From Phalacrocorax aristotelis (lineage: Eukaryota; Chordata; Aves; Suliformes; Phalacrocoracidae), in contig NW_027441295.1 of assembly GCF_949628215.1 (NCBI RefSeq), forward strand, positions 248,001 through 312,000: DNA of 64,000 bases. Reading direction: 5' to 3'. The first letter of the stretch is position 1; each line of letters starts with the position of its first letter. Below the pieces are notes generated by a model, which saw only the letters and a program-made list of their open reading frames with translations, did not search any database and was not told where the DNA came from. Shown here piece by piece: positions 1 through 12,443 of the stretch. The position numbers and the translations under genes were made by a program.

Positions 1-518
1 GGTGCTCTGTTCCTCCACAGCACTGGATATTTATGTCATTAAAAACTGCACATCAACAAAGAGGAAGAGAAGACATCCATGTTTAGAACACACTGAATCA
101 CCTGAAGGTACTTATACTTTGGCATCGTGAGAGAGAATGTGTTTTAAAGAAACACCACCTTTCCCCAACTCCTCACCTTTACCTGGTCAAAAGCAATATT
201 TACCGATGAGGAAGGAGCTCTCCTCTACATAAGGAAAAAAGTCAAAATGTAAGGTCATTCAAAAAATCAAAATGCACAGTCCCTATCAAAACAGAGCACC
301 ACGATACAAGAACCACCCGTTTCATTCCGGACCTAGTGAGCATACGCAAGAGAAAGTAACAAAATCAGAGGAAAGAATTGCTCTGAATTAAGGTTACTTT
401 CCCCTCAAAGAGATTTTGCCAGGGTTTCAAGCATATAAATATTACCCCTGCCAACTGCACTGATACTCCCTTAGAGAAAAGGACTCTTTCCATCTGTTCA
501 CGGATGTGCAAGTCTTAC
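1..518. other. No gene seen; downstream intron of the AHCTF1 piece
   Basis: Both strands were read for the next ELYS exon and none was recognised. The sequence is AT-rich and without long open frames, as expected of an intron. Confidence 0.5.
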
Positions 519-3500
519 CTCATACAGGACTTGTCCCGATGGCAAGCGTCTTCTGGCAGCAAACACTAACTGCAACAGGTGTAAACTCAGAGCATCGCCT
601 TCACTGAAAAGGTATAAATTATGACATTTGGTTACAAAGCTGCTTTATAGTCCTCATTATCCTTTCCTTAGATCTAGGCTGAGGTTTCCTGAAGAGCACT
701 GTCTCGCTGAAAAGAAAAACAGCCCTTCCCAAAGCATGACAATTGGTCACATTTAGCCGCTAAAACACAACGGAGGACATTTGGACACTAACAGCTTCTG
801 GGGCAAAGGCTAACCACACAGTCTGAAAGCTTTCAGATATTATGTGGACTAAAAATGGTTGGGAATAGCTCTTCACAGTGAGGAGTTCTCAAGCAAAACT
901 GCTTTACAGTCAAAGTGAAAAAGATTGCCACTCTACGAGCAGCCGAGCTGAGTAAATAGCTTGCTGATGCTGAGAGGGGCAGATCTTTCCACCCTTCCCT
1001 TCCCACCAGAGCTCCAGTCCCTCTCCTGCACACACGGCACCTTCCACACCCTTGTTTCAGTCCTTAGCCCAGCAGGAAACCACCGACTTGGCTGCTGAAC
1101 ACCTTCCCTGCCAGGCGAGCTGAGCTGGCTCACCAAGGCTCAAGCTGGCACCAGGGAACCGGCCATGCTGTCACCTCCTCCTTTAGGGGCAGCAGGCTGG
1201 TGGATCGGCACCGTTAGTGCTCTGGAGCTGCAGCCTCCACTGCTTTTCATGGTATTTTTTTAATACCATGGTATTGAAAGAATAAGGAATAAAGAATTAA
1301 GAGAATGTTTCTTGTGTCATCAAGAAACAAAGGCAGCCATTTAAGAATGCAAACACAAAAATACAGCCACTGTCACTTTGCCACCTTGCAGCAGGGAGGA
1401 ACTAGTAGGTCCCTCTTCATCTCTGCTAAATCCTGTAAAATTGCACCGTAAGCTCAACACCTTCCACACCTGAGAGAATCTCCTGCACAGCTAAATAATC
1501 ACAACAAATATACGTGTGTCAACTGTATGTGAACAGATAGATATAAAAAGTTAATTCAATGGCTTAGAGTAAGTTTTTATTCACCTTTCTTGTGTCGACT
1601 GAACAGCCCACAAGTAGCAACAATTGCGAGGGTCATTCTCAGGCTCTTGAATAATGGCGTAGACAGGAATCCTTCCTCCTTCAAGCTGACAGTGGTGCCT
1701 AGAGGGTTAAAAAAAAAAAAGACAGAAAAAGAAACAAGATGAGCCTAGTGGCCCCGACTGCTTGTGTTAGGGTGGAAGCATCTTCCGAGCAAAGAGCACC
1801 CGACATGCTTCTCCTCCCATTCCACCCCTGAAAAAGGTCACTTTGAAGTAACAGACTTCCTCCTCGAGCAAAGCCTTGAGAGCCCTGCACCTCCAGGCGT
1901 GACCAAGTGCAAAGGCCGACTTACTCCCGCTGCAGAGTTTTCACATCCCACAGTGACAGGGAGCCGTCGGAAAAACCCACGGCGAGCTGGTTGCTTCTGC
2001 TGATGTAGCGCAGGGTCGATATTGCTGTTCCTGAAGGGCTTTGCAGTTGAAAGCAGAGATGTCTCCCTTCTCTGGTCACCATTTCTCTTCTTAGTGGAAC
2101 TCCAGCAGCAATTCTGGTGACAACTACTAGAGCTACACGCACAAAACCACACAATAAAGGAATGCATTATGCCATTCAGGTTGCATTTGAAACACTGACG
2201 TGACAACATGTATAAACTAATTCTACCGTCCCAGGCAAAATACCCATTGATGCAACACTTAGTTTGCTCTTTCCATTTTGTACATATTCGGAGAACATAA
2301 GAACTCTCTGTCTGGACAGGTATTCTCAGTCATATTTCAAAACCAGGTAAAAGTGTAGCCTTCATAGACAAATTCTTCCTGGACTCTGCACATCAGGAGT
2401 TTGGGCCTCATGATGAAGCTCCTTGAAGTGACATCAACTCTTGAAGCCACTGGTGTAAGAGCCAAAACAGAGTATGCACTCCAAATACACAAATTAGAGG
2501 TTTCTTTCATCCAAATGGATGGGGTTTGATAAGTTGGATTTAGATTAAAAAAAAAAAACAAACAAAACTAAAATTTGCCCCAAGCCAATGAACAGAAGCA
2601 GAAGAACATTCCCAAGAAATAGGGCACGTCCGATACACCTTCCTATCCGGCAGCTGCACCGACTCGGATGGTCAGATTCCTACTCCTCACTGGCAAGAAT
2701 CACAGTGACAGAGGGACCCTGGTGGGAGGGGGTATTTGTAACCTTAGAAGGAGTACGAAGCCACTCCCATTTTTAATCCATTCAGGACCAGACAGTGTCA
2801 AACTGCTACCTGTAATCAGCAGTCATAAATGTCTGCACAGCAGAATCTTCAAAGTGGGATGCATGTTGTTGATTTAAAAGACACAAGTTTTCTTACTTTT
2901 CAATTCAAGTTTAGAAACTGCAGCTTACCCGATGGCTCATTTTCCCTCTGGCTGCAAGATGGATCATCCAAACCAAGGTCCACCACAAGTAGATGACCAA
3001 CATCTGTTGCCACCGCTGCCGCTCCACAGAACCGCTGCAGAGCCCGGTGTAGGTGCCAAGGCCTCACGCTGGCTCCTCCGGGACTAGTTATGGGCTCTAT
3101 AGCAGTTACCTACAGGAAAACTACAAGTTAATATTTAAGCTGTTTGACAAGCTAAATAGAAATCACTGAAAATTGAAGCCAGAATTAGGAATATAAGACT
3201 TAAAAACACAGCATTGTTTCCAATTATATCAAGAAGAAAGAAAGGAAAAAAAAAGCCCTCTACAAACATCCGTTACTGCCTTGTGTTTACTAGAATTCCT
3301 GCAGTTATTTCACTGAGTTCACATCGACTGCAATGGCGCACTCTATTATTACAGCTTACCAATTTCCATTTCCTGCAGTTTTCAAAGCCTTTTTGTGCAA
3401 GTGGAGAATTAGGTAACTACGTGCTCTACCATAAAACCAGAAAACTTGTTTTACTATCAGTAAACTCAAAGGATAATGGTACTGTGAAGCCCACCATTTT

Positions 3501-5224
3501 ACATCATGCCGCTCTCGACTGGACACTCTGCAGTGACAGCATGATGACGCAATAGAGAAAACAGACTTCCTAACAAAGAGACGCTCCAAAGCTGCTCCTG
3601 AAACAGCGTTATGCAGCACCTGACAGCGTTTCCCCCATTAAAAAGCACCTACCCTTCCTGGCAGAACAACTGCTGTAACCACGCTCGATGTCCCCGGGTC
3701 ATACAGGCAGAGGACACTTCCCTCTGCTTCTCTCAAGCCAACCAGCAGCCCCGTTCCCGTCTGCCAGGAGACCTCCTTCACCACGCGGATGGTGGGAGGC
3801 TGCTCACGGGCTCCACTGAAACGGTGTGCAGAGAGCCGCTCCCCCGTCACAGCGCTCACGACCTCCAGCTGAGGGCCACACGCCAGCCAGGCCAGGCCAC
3901 CTCTCCCTGGAAGAGCAGGGAAAGCTGGCTAAAGCCAACTCCCAAGAGACGATTGAAAACAACTGGAAAATCACAGTCACTGCCCCTTTGCTTCAACAGA
4001 GGTGCCTCACAGAGGGAGACAGACTTACCGAATTCTGGTCAGTCATTGAAAATCACCCACTGAACCCTCAAGCAATACATCTTCAAATGAACCACCTTAT
4101 GATTTTGCATTTGTACTTGTCATTCCTGCACTGAAGGGTTCTGCTTGTTTGGGATAAAGATTACAATATATTGATCTCTTGTCTTTATACCATATTCAGC
4201 TTGGTTTTGCCAGAATTCATCTAAACACCTATGGGAATACAACTCCTAAAGCATACTTCAAATAGATCAAATCTCAGCCAATTCTTTTCTACTTTACTAA
4301 CTTTCCTTGACACAAGCCTACTTTGGGCAGGGATTTGGACTTCAACAAGAAACTACCTCAAAATAGGCACTGAGGGAGCCAATTTCAACTTTCACACACG
4401 CTGATCACAGATAATTTAGCGCATTTAGTTTCACTGAACTACTTCCAACACAAAGGGAGTATTAACTCAGTTACTGCACTTACAGTCACGTAGAGGGATT
4501 CTACATGGTCTCAGCAGATGCCCGGACACGCAGGCAGGCCCCCGGCTCTACATTCAGATCACCTACAAAGTCAGCTACCTCATCTGCTCAGCCACTCTCA
4601 GCACCTCTCCCGGGACACTCCTCTGCATCCTATTAAATGCTTTGCAAACCTGGCTGCAGCGCCTAACAGGGCTTTCCTCTTCCTCCTGTTTGTATTCAGG
4701 CTAGCAACAAAAAAGCAGGGCCCTTTGCTGCTCTAACACTGTGGGGGAACTCTTTCTGCAGGCGATGTTATGATGGTACCAATAAATACAGCCCAAAACA
4801 ACACTAGGACTTTTTTGAAAACTGCCCTTCATTCAATTAGCAAGTGAGGAGGGCTCACTGACTTGCGCCTGTTATTTTAATGGCTCAAGATTGGCGCAGG
4901 CTGTTGTCATTTCAAAGTTTAACTCTGCTAATGTTTTAATGTTAACATTTGTCATCGTTTTTTTCATAGCTCATCCTTTCTGTTCTCTCAAAACCTGATG
5001 CACCTGAGCAGCACCAACCTGACACAGCTGATACTGTGACCCTGTGCTTCAGGTCACCTCCAATTTCAAGGCCCAGTTGCAAGGAAAACGCTCACCTCTG
5101 CAAAACTGCCCGCGCAGCACAGCACCTCGGGTGGTCTCATCTTCCCCAAGAGCCTGAATGGTCACCTCGGGAAACTGCAGCAGGCTGCTCGTTACCTGAG
5201 CTGCGAGGTCTCGTATTCTTCACT
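519..5224 (-). pseudogene. AHCTF1: AHCTF1 (ELYS nucleoporin) N-terminal fragment, start codon lost
   Basis: ELYS is the nucleoporin that binds chromatin and recruits the Nup107-160 complex at the end of mitosis; its N-terminus is a seven-bladed beta-propeller. Six exons are visible on the minus strand: 5096-5224, 3653-3906, 2929-3109, 1925-2132, 1585-1698 and 519-603. All have AG/GT borders, and the phases join to one open frame. Recognisable stretches are [74 protein letters not shown] and [18 protein letters not shown], which run in the same order as the start of the human protein. The expected initiator ATG at 5214-5216 reads ATA, an in-frame TGA lies just before it, and the next in-frame Met is far away in exon 1925-2132. 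The following exon is not seen in bases 1-518, so the piece may continue off the window. Identity is near certain. Calling it a pseudogene is inference from the lost start. Confidence 0.85.
1248..1270. repeat. Short perfect inverted repeat in an AHCTF1 intron
   Basis: CATGGTATT is followed by five T and then AATACCATG, a nine-base hairpin stem. It lies between two exons, and no function is implied. Confidence 0.6.
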
Positions 5225-8200
5225 CTAAATAAAGACAAAAATGCAAAAAGATACTTCTGACAGCCATAGACATTTTTGAGATTGACCGATGTTTCATCAG
5301 GTTGCCGTGAATAATCTCCCATCCACCTCCTGTAGCTCTTCTCCTGAACAAAATGGCACTGAGGGCAGATTTGGATCTCACAGCAGAGCAAAAGGAGAAT
5401 CCTTTGCTTTTCTGATGCCTACGAGGTCACCAACAAAAAGGGACGCAGGGGTATTGACAAGATAAATAACAGGGAAAAAAGCCCAGGACACTGAAGTCAA
5501 GTCTACTCACACAGGTTAGTACGATGCGATCTGAGAAAAATCATCTTTTCAAAAGCTTCTCAGTAATAGGGAGAACTTTCCATTTGTCCCTTTCCTTGAT
5601 TTCATACTTTATTCTTAATGGTCCATTGACTTCTAGTAGATTTCATGCATCGTTTATGTCTTGTTCACTTTTGGCATGTGTATTTTGAACAACGTTCGTA
5701 AGGACCTTCATTCTCTAAACTCTTCCACAAAACGTACTCTTGATATTTTCACGTTACAAGCAATACAGACTTTCATAGCTCATCAGTTACACAGCAGTTT
5801 TCCATACACTTATGATGGAAACGTAACACAGCATGGATTTTTTTTCTACACTTAAAGCCTCATATTCCTTATCCCAGTCCTTTCCTTCCTATTGCCTGCC
5901 CTTATCACACCTCTGCAGGATTTCACAAACATTTCTAGGCCTTTCAGACACTTCCCACACTTCTGGAGGTGCTCCACAAAGAGTTCATGGTTCTGTACAT
6001 CAAGAGAGATTTTGTTGTGGAAAAACTGAAAAGCTGAAGGGATTTACAAGGTTAAACAGGCACCTTAATAAGAGATATATACTCTGGTTTCTCTTCAGGT
6101 CTTATCAATCTTTCTCTATTCCCGACACGTGGAAAGACAAACTCCTTCAAGTAACTGTGTTTTGCAGGTTCTGAAATGGTTCCTGAAAACGCCTCCCGAA
6201 GGCAAGGCAGATTTAATCACCCCGTTCAAATGGCACTGCTTTCTTCACGGCGTCTCAAAAGGGAGACATGAAACGCAGCTCGCTGTGCCTGGGTGTCCCA
6301 CCTGCTGGCCAAGGCAGGCGTCAGCGCGAGCCCTTACCCCGTGCTACGGAGCAGTACAGCCAGCGCTTACACGGGCTCACACGGCGTGTTGCGGTGTCTG
6401 TGCCGTACGTGTTCTCCTGCAAACAAAGGGCTACGATCGCTCCTGCCAGCGCGCACTGGGAACCTGTGTCCCTCCCAGCACAGGAGGTCACAGCTCGCTC
6501 TGAAGCCCGGGCTCGGGGAGCAACACAAGGGCATTCAAGGGAAGCGCTGACAAGGAAATACAAGTTATACAGATGGGCCTGCTGTGGAGAGAGGTTATGC
6601 TCTGAAGGCCGGGCAGTGGAATCTGCTGCACTTCAAGCCATAGGCACTGCAACTGCTTGGGAATATGTTCCAGTACCTTCTGCCAGCATGAAAAGCACGA
6701 GCGCGTGACACACGGGACGCGGCCGTCAGGGTCCTGCACTAGGCACAGGGCAACATTTTGATGGAAGTGCTTCATGATCACTCATAGAATATATTCTACT
6801 AGTAGCAAGGTAGTTGTAAGAAAAAGAGTGAGCAAGTCTCTTCCAGCAGGGCAGGTAAGAGCAGTCAAGAAACCTTCTCACCTGCTGCTCTCCATGAGCC
6901 GCCCTGAGTCACCCTGCCTTTGCCGCTGCCTCCCGCGACAGGCCAAGAGCACAGAACTTTGTGTAGACAAATTGGAAGTAAAATTTCAAGGATTTAAACT
7001 AACTGGGGAGATTGGAGCTTAAGAGCAAACCACTCACCTCCCCAAACTCCCCACCAAACCAGAAATAATTCTTCTCTGGTGGAAAGCTCAAGGCTTGACA
7101 CAGTACCACTCGGTCATTTCTTTCCCACTCATAGCAAAACACCTGCATTCAGTCCAAAACCAAAACCAAAAGTTTTCTTCTAAAAAGCCACTGCGTAACA
7201 GATATGGTCTGTATCAGAATTCTACAGTCAGTCAGGCTTATTGCGCCGATGCTCCACAAGCTCCCCATGATGCACAGATCTACAGCAAAAGGTGAGAAGA
7301 CACAATTTAAGCTCTCTATCCCAACAGCCCTGATCCCGCATCTGATGCAGACCACAGATTTCATCCCTTTAAATGAGAAACAAACAAAGCCAAGACACAT
7401 CAGCATTTGAAACTGGAGCCACTTTACCCAGCTGCCTCCTATGGTTATTCTCCAACACGACTACTCTTGCATGCAGGAGCTGCAGTCCCTCTCTAACGTG
7501 GCTAAGCTAGCAAAAGCTCCTCAAGTCACTCCTGAAAGTGTGCTCTGTTGCACGCTGCTTGGCGTACCTGGACAGACGGGCGCAGGCGCCGAGTGTCTCA
7601 GGGCAGAGCGCACACGCAGCCGTCCCGACAGAGGCAGAGCCCAGGGAAGACAACGTTCCCAGCGCTCCCACAGCGCTGGCCCCTCGCAGCACCAGTTCCA
7701 GAGTCACGGAGTCACAAGGGAGAGAAAGGCCTTCCGGAATCCCTGGGGGCAGCTGGTCCAGCCCCTGCGCAGGCAGGGTCACCCAGAGCAGGCTGCCCAG
7801 GGCCAGGGCCCGGCGGCTGCTGAACCCCCAGTGCTCAAACACACCCCTTGCAAACAGCCGCCCGACGAGGGGAGCTGCGGAAACGTTGGCAGCACACGCG
7901 ACAGGCCCAGGGGTTTGGGGACTCGCTCCGACCAACTGAAGTATTCTCTCCCCCACGCAACTAAAACACCACCCCACCAGCAAAGGCTTGTCACCATTCT
8001 TCCTCCAAAGCTCCATCCGACGGCTCACTAGGCAGAAGACACAAAGTTAAGGGAAGCCTGATTAAGTTCGTTTCACTGCCTTAAACCAGCAAACCCCAGG
8101 CATGTGGATGCAGGAAAACGAGCTGAAGCAGGCAGGGAATGAGGAGCCGCCCTCAGCAGAGCAGGACACGGCACCGTGTGCCCAAACGCAGGTGACAGCT

Positions 8201-9093
8201 GCCAGCCAAGGCTGACACAACCATCCCGACTAATGGGCATAAGGTGGCACTTGAACCACCGCGCTCAGCCCCACACCCCAGACGGGGGGTTAGCGGTGCC
8301 GACAGGATTAAGTCCTGACTGACTCCCGACAACAGACGCTGACACTGACTGATGCCAGCCAGCTGAGTCCGGGCAGGTGATGCTGGCCGACTGACGCTGG
8401 CCGACTCACTCTGGCCAACTGACGCACGGCTCGGGTCCTCCTTCTGCCATCGCACCTGGGCATCACCCCTGATGGAGCTGGGCGGGCAGAGGGGTCCCTG
8501 GCGCTGCCACTCATACCTGTCGGGCAGAGCTCGGGAAGCTGGAGAGGCCCCTGACTAGTAGAGGCGCTACTTAGCGACACGGAGCCGCTACTTAACAGCA
8601 GCTGAAACATCAGTGTGCCCTCAGCACTATGCCAGCGACGCTGAAGGACATTAACTCTATCCCAGCTACAACCAGCACAGCTCTGAAGTTTTTAACCACC
8701 TCTCCCATGGAGAAGAGTGTGGATGAAATGCCCAGCTCCCCGTTGGCTGCAGACCACAGGAAGGCACCAGAGATGGCTCTATAATTTTGTGTGAGGGAAA
8801 GGGCTGGGGACAAACCAAACGCGTTCGATATCTAATACTGTAATCACCTGCGCAGTTAGGCTCTCTTCCCAAACTCCTCCTTCCACCTGCCAAGAGGCTT
8901 TAACTACATATGTAAAAAGGGAAAAAAGCTTTCTGCCTTTTTTTCCCTTTCTGTGAGAAAAGTCCTTTCCTATTCAGGCTCTGCTTCAGTCTTAAATAGA
9001 ACTGGTGACAAAGTAATTCCCTGATCTCCTCTTTCTGCTTTCAGAAGATCAGGTGTGATGTTTTGAATTAACAACCATGGGAGTCACACTTAC
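5225..9093. other. Between the AHCTF1 and RBBP6 pieces; GC-rich part 7.5-8.6 kb
   Basis: No exon of either gene was recognised here, including the RBBP6 exon that should follow the RING exon. The part from about 7,540 to 8,600 is richer in GC and CpG and has open frames on both strands. It could be the old 5' end or promoter of the AHCTF1 copy, but no defined promoter motif was identified. Confidence 0.35.
8381..8424. repeat. Small tandem repeat, about 14-bp unit
   Basis: Three imperfect copies of a unit like CTGGCCGACTGACG follow each other, and looser copies of GACTGA/GACTGACTC precede them from about 8,315. This is a local micro-minisatellite in the GC-rich stretch. Confidence 0.6.
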
Positions 9094-10347
9094 ATTCGTC
9101 ACAAGGACTCTTTCCACAGCAGGCACTAACAGCGGCATCGGACATTGTATCTTCACAAATGAGACACAACAACTCATCTGGAATAGGATCATCAGAGGAG
9201 GATGAGGAGGAAGAAGAGGACGATGGCTCCCCTGGCAAAAAGGGAGGCTTTTCCTTCTTTCCTCGCACAGAAGCTTCCCTGGAGGGGGAGAGGGCCTGGT
9301 GGGAGAGAAAAGTTTAAAGATGGGTCAAAGAAAACTTTTCCAAGCTTTGGATTTTATCAAAGGAAGAGAATAGGTGGAATTCTTCTCACTCCACATTAGC
9401 CCTCTAACACACAGGCCTTTAGTTTAAACTACTCTTCTAGAGCCACAAAACCAGACGAGGGAGGGGGGAACAATTTTCCTTCTGCAGAACTCTCCCTTTC
9501 GTTTGATCAACCAAGAAATTAGATCAGACTAGAAAAATAACTTTTTGACAGCTAGAAATCAGGTGAAATCAATCCCACCTCTCCTTTGCCAGACAGCAAA
9601 TGTAACTTGCAGGCGCAGCACCAAGTTAGTCTCCGATCAAGTTAGTCTCTGAGTAATTGCATTTTAGAAATGGAAGGAGTCTGTGTTACAGCTTCTCCAG
9701 AAGGAGATCCATGGCAGGAGAACAGAAGTACTACCAAGTGCAGTTTAAAACAGCCGCTCCTCTCAGCACACAGGAGTGTTTTCTTAATTTACAGCAACAG
9801 GAAAACTTCCATCTGTTCCACACATGGGATTTCATAAAAGTCAGAGGGGGAGGACATCTCAGTCCAGCAGTAATTAGTTAAATTTTGCAAGGAGCCTTTG
9901 CAACATCAAACAGAACCAAAACGACCTCTCAAAGAGAACAACTCCGCTACAAACACCACTGAAATGTTTTGCAGAAATACAGATTCTTAGCACAGCACAG
10001 ATTTAACCAACTTCCAGGGGCATGAACACGGGGACCACCCTACTGCAACATTAGAAAGTGTCACAGATTTTAAGATTAAGACGCAATGACAATGCTTCCT
10101 CACTCGTAACTACAGACGCTGGCCAGTTCGGTTGCATTGCCGCTCACACTTCTGTGCATGGTTTCTCTTGTTCACTGCTTTATCAGTCCAATTCATTCCA
10201 TCCTTACGCAGTAAGAGCTGCCATTGCATATTTCCCACTGCTTGTCAGCATGGCACCCTTTGGGTTGGGATCTTTCACCTCCACCATGAAACTCCACAGA
10301 ATTCCTGTGCTCTTTTTAACTCTGGGAACAGGCTCAAAAGTTTTGTC
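9094..10347 (-). pseudogene. RBBP6: RBBP6-like fragment: spacer and RING-finger exons
   Basis: RBBP6 is a nuclear E3 ubiquitin ligase that also takes part in mRNA 3'-end processing. Its N-terminus carries a DWNN domain, a zinc knuckle and a RING finger. Two minus-strand exons are present. Exon 10208-10347 encodes VKKSTGILWSFMVEVKDPNP and PKGAMLTSSGKYA. Exon 9094-9278 encodes GKKEKPPFLPGEP, a ten-serine run, and then DDPIPDELLCLICEDTMSDA and the CCGKSPCDE part of the RING. The exons join in phase (GC|G), and the donor splits the following Cys codon, as expected for this gene. The serine run is longer than the mammalian SSSSEEDD. Neither the zinc-knuckle exon upstream nor the second RING half downstream (down to base 1) could be found, so this looks like a gene piece rather than a full locus. 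Identity is strong. Whether it is transcribed is unknown. Confidence 0.8.
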
Positions 10348-11951
10348 CTATTAAGAAAAGAAACACAGACTTATCTCATCTTAAGAACCACGTTTAAAAT
10401 GACATTTCCATGATTATTTTAAGCAGCAAAAGCCTCTCACCCTCTCATTTTACCCAGCATAAGTGTTGCTCAACTAAAATACTCCTTTGCCTCAGTGAAT
10501 AGAGCCGGGATGTTCCAAAGGCTTGGGCAGGGTTTTGAACTCACTCGACATTCTTTGGCTTAACTTCAGGTTCCCTAAGGGCGAAATACCCCTCAGCTCA
10601 CCATCCACTCGGAGAAGGGGCACAAACCCGCTCCTCCTCCGAAGCGCAGTGCAGAGTGAGAGCTTAATTCCCTGCTCTGGATCCGTCCCTGGGGAAACTC
10701 CTATTCACCACCTGTGTACGAAGGTCTAATTCATACCTCACGCACACACCTTCAGTGAGTAACGTTCAATGGCATGAATACTCAGCCAGAGGCTTGTGTC
10801 ATTGAAACACGCAACTATTCAATAGGTGGGGTCAGCAGCAACGTCTTGGTTATATACGAAATACTAAAAACTGAACTGTCATTAAAGGAGTTGAAAACTG
10901 AAAAATTTCCAGTAATATTGAAATATATAAAAATACACATGCAAGGTCACACGGAAAGATCGATGAACATATTTAATGTCTATGACCTGGAAAAAAGAAC
11001 ACTTCACATTTATAATTCCAGGTGTCCCTTGAATTTTGAAGGGCTTTGCAACATTGCCGTATAACCTCTCGATTTCAGTTTTCCTGAAACAAACTCTGCA
11101 GTGTTTATTGACAACTCAGGCTCAAGTGTAGTTTTACCACAAGGAAAAAGGGTAACTGTCCTCTTTCTCCTTTTCCAGCCTATTGAATTATATTATGCCC
11201 CAAGCCCCAGTTAAGCTTACGCTGGGAAAACATTATCAAAGAGACACGTGACTCACTGCTTATTGTGTCTTCAGTTGTTCAAAAGCGTAGAATCAAACCT
11301 CACAATGTCAGCGGAACAGCTCTCCTCAAGGCGTCACTAAATCGCTCAGAAGAGAGATTAAAACCCTTCCTTGCAAAAAGCTCTTGTCCTTTACGCCCTA
11401 ACATAGCGGGAGAATTCAAGGGAGCAGTTGTAGCAGGCACTGGGGAAAAAACATCTACATGCAGAAGACGATTGCTCACGCCAGCGAATCGCTCCTGCTC
11501 TATATGTTTAGGGAAGCACATACAACATGACCGCATTACTGACTCAAAAGCCCTTGAAAACGTGCCTTTGGAGAGGAACACCCAGAGCTGGAAAAAGAGA
11601 CCTTCGTTCCATTGCAAGTCTTGCCAGAAGATTCAACTTCCCTTCTTTTCAGAACATTTTGTACCTAGTTCTGTTAGAAAGGAAGCCTGATCAAGTGTTT
11701 GGGAGCTTCGTGCTCCATATGCCACCCTTTCTGGCACATGGAAGAACAGGCCTATGTCCTCTCACGGCAGGCACAGCCACTCTCAATTTTTGGTTATTTC
11801 AGAAGCAAACAGGAAACTGGGGAAGCTCCCTCTTGGAGTCTGGCATTGTACAGCCTGGCATTGACCAGTGCTGGGGCACAACAGTTCATAAACTGTTAAT
11901 GAGTTCTTGCATTTTCTTAGGAAGCAGTTATGACACGGCCTGCAGGCACAG
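10348..11951. other. No gene recognised upstream of the RBBP6 piece
   Basis: A plus-strand open frame of 96 codons at 10774-11064 and one of 141 codons at 11265-11690 have no recognisable motif. The stretch is AT-rich and looks intronic or intergenic. The RBBP6 zinc-knuckle exon was searched for here and not found. Confidence 0.4.
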
Positions 11952-12443
11952 TGTGCTGGTTTTGGCTGAGAAGGGGTTAATTCTCCTCACCGTGGGGGGC
12001 GGCTGCCTTTCCGGCTTCCCGCGCTCTGCCGCGGGGGGGGGGGGGGTGGGGGGGGGTGGTCTGGGAGGGGCGGGGCCGCGGTGGGGGCGGCTGACCCCGA
12101 CTGGCCAATGGCAGGTTCACTCCATACCACGTGACACCACGACCAGGATATTGAGGGGGGGCAGTGGCAGCGCGGAAGCGGCGCGGCGGCGGGTGGGCGG
12201 GCGGCTGCGGTTTGTTCCGGCGGTTCGTTCCCCCCTCCCCTCCCTTCCCACCTCCCCCCGGGGCTTTGCGCCTCTCGTTGTTCTCCTTTGCATTGCATTT
12301 CTATTGTTGTTTCTTTTAATTTTAATTATTAAACTGCTCTTATCCCAACCCACGAGCGTTACCCTTCTGATTCTCTCCCCCATCTACCGGTGGGGAGTGA
12401 GCGAGCGACTGTGTGGGGCTGAGCTGCCGGCTAAACCACGACA
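11952..12443 (+). mobile_element. Solo LTR of an avian endogenous retrovirus
   Basis: The element opens with TGTGCTGGTTTTGGCTGAGA and closes with TAAACCACGACA, so it has the TG...CA ends of a retroviral LTR. Inside are a G-run of more than 13 (about 12,033), a GC box, GGCCAATGG (a CCAAT box), a CACGTG E-box near 12,130, and an AT-rich TTTAATTATTAAACTG stretch that could supply the polyadenylation signal. The last 100 bases (CCACGAGCG...CCCCCATCTACCGGTGGGGA) are a familiar ending of bird LTRs. No internal retroviral sequence adjoins either end, so I call it a solo LTR. No clear target-site duplication was seen, so the exact ends are uncertain. Confidence 0.72.

Noticed and set aside
7438-8031. 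196-codon plus-strand frame in the GC-rich stretch
   Set aside because: No motif, overlapping minus-strand frames of similar length, and no splice-consistent neighbours.
5224-9094. In-frame RBBP6-AHCTF1 fusion protein
   Set aside because: Splicing the RING exon to the first AHCTF1 exon creates TAG at the junction, and the AHCTF1 exon has an in-frame TGA before the old start.
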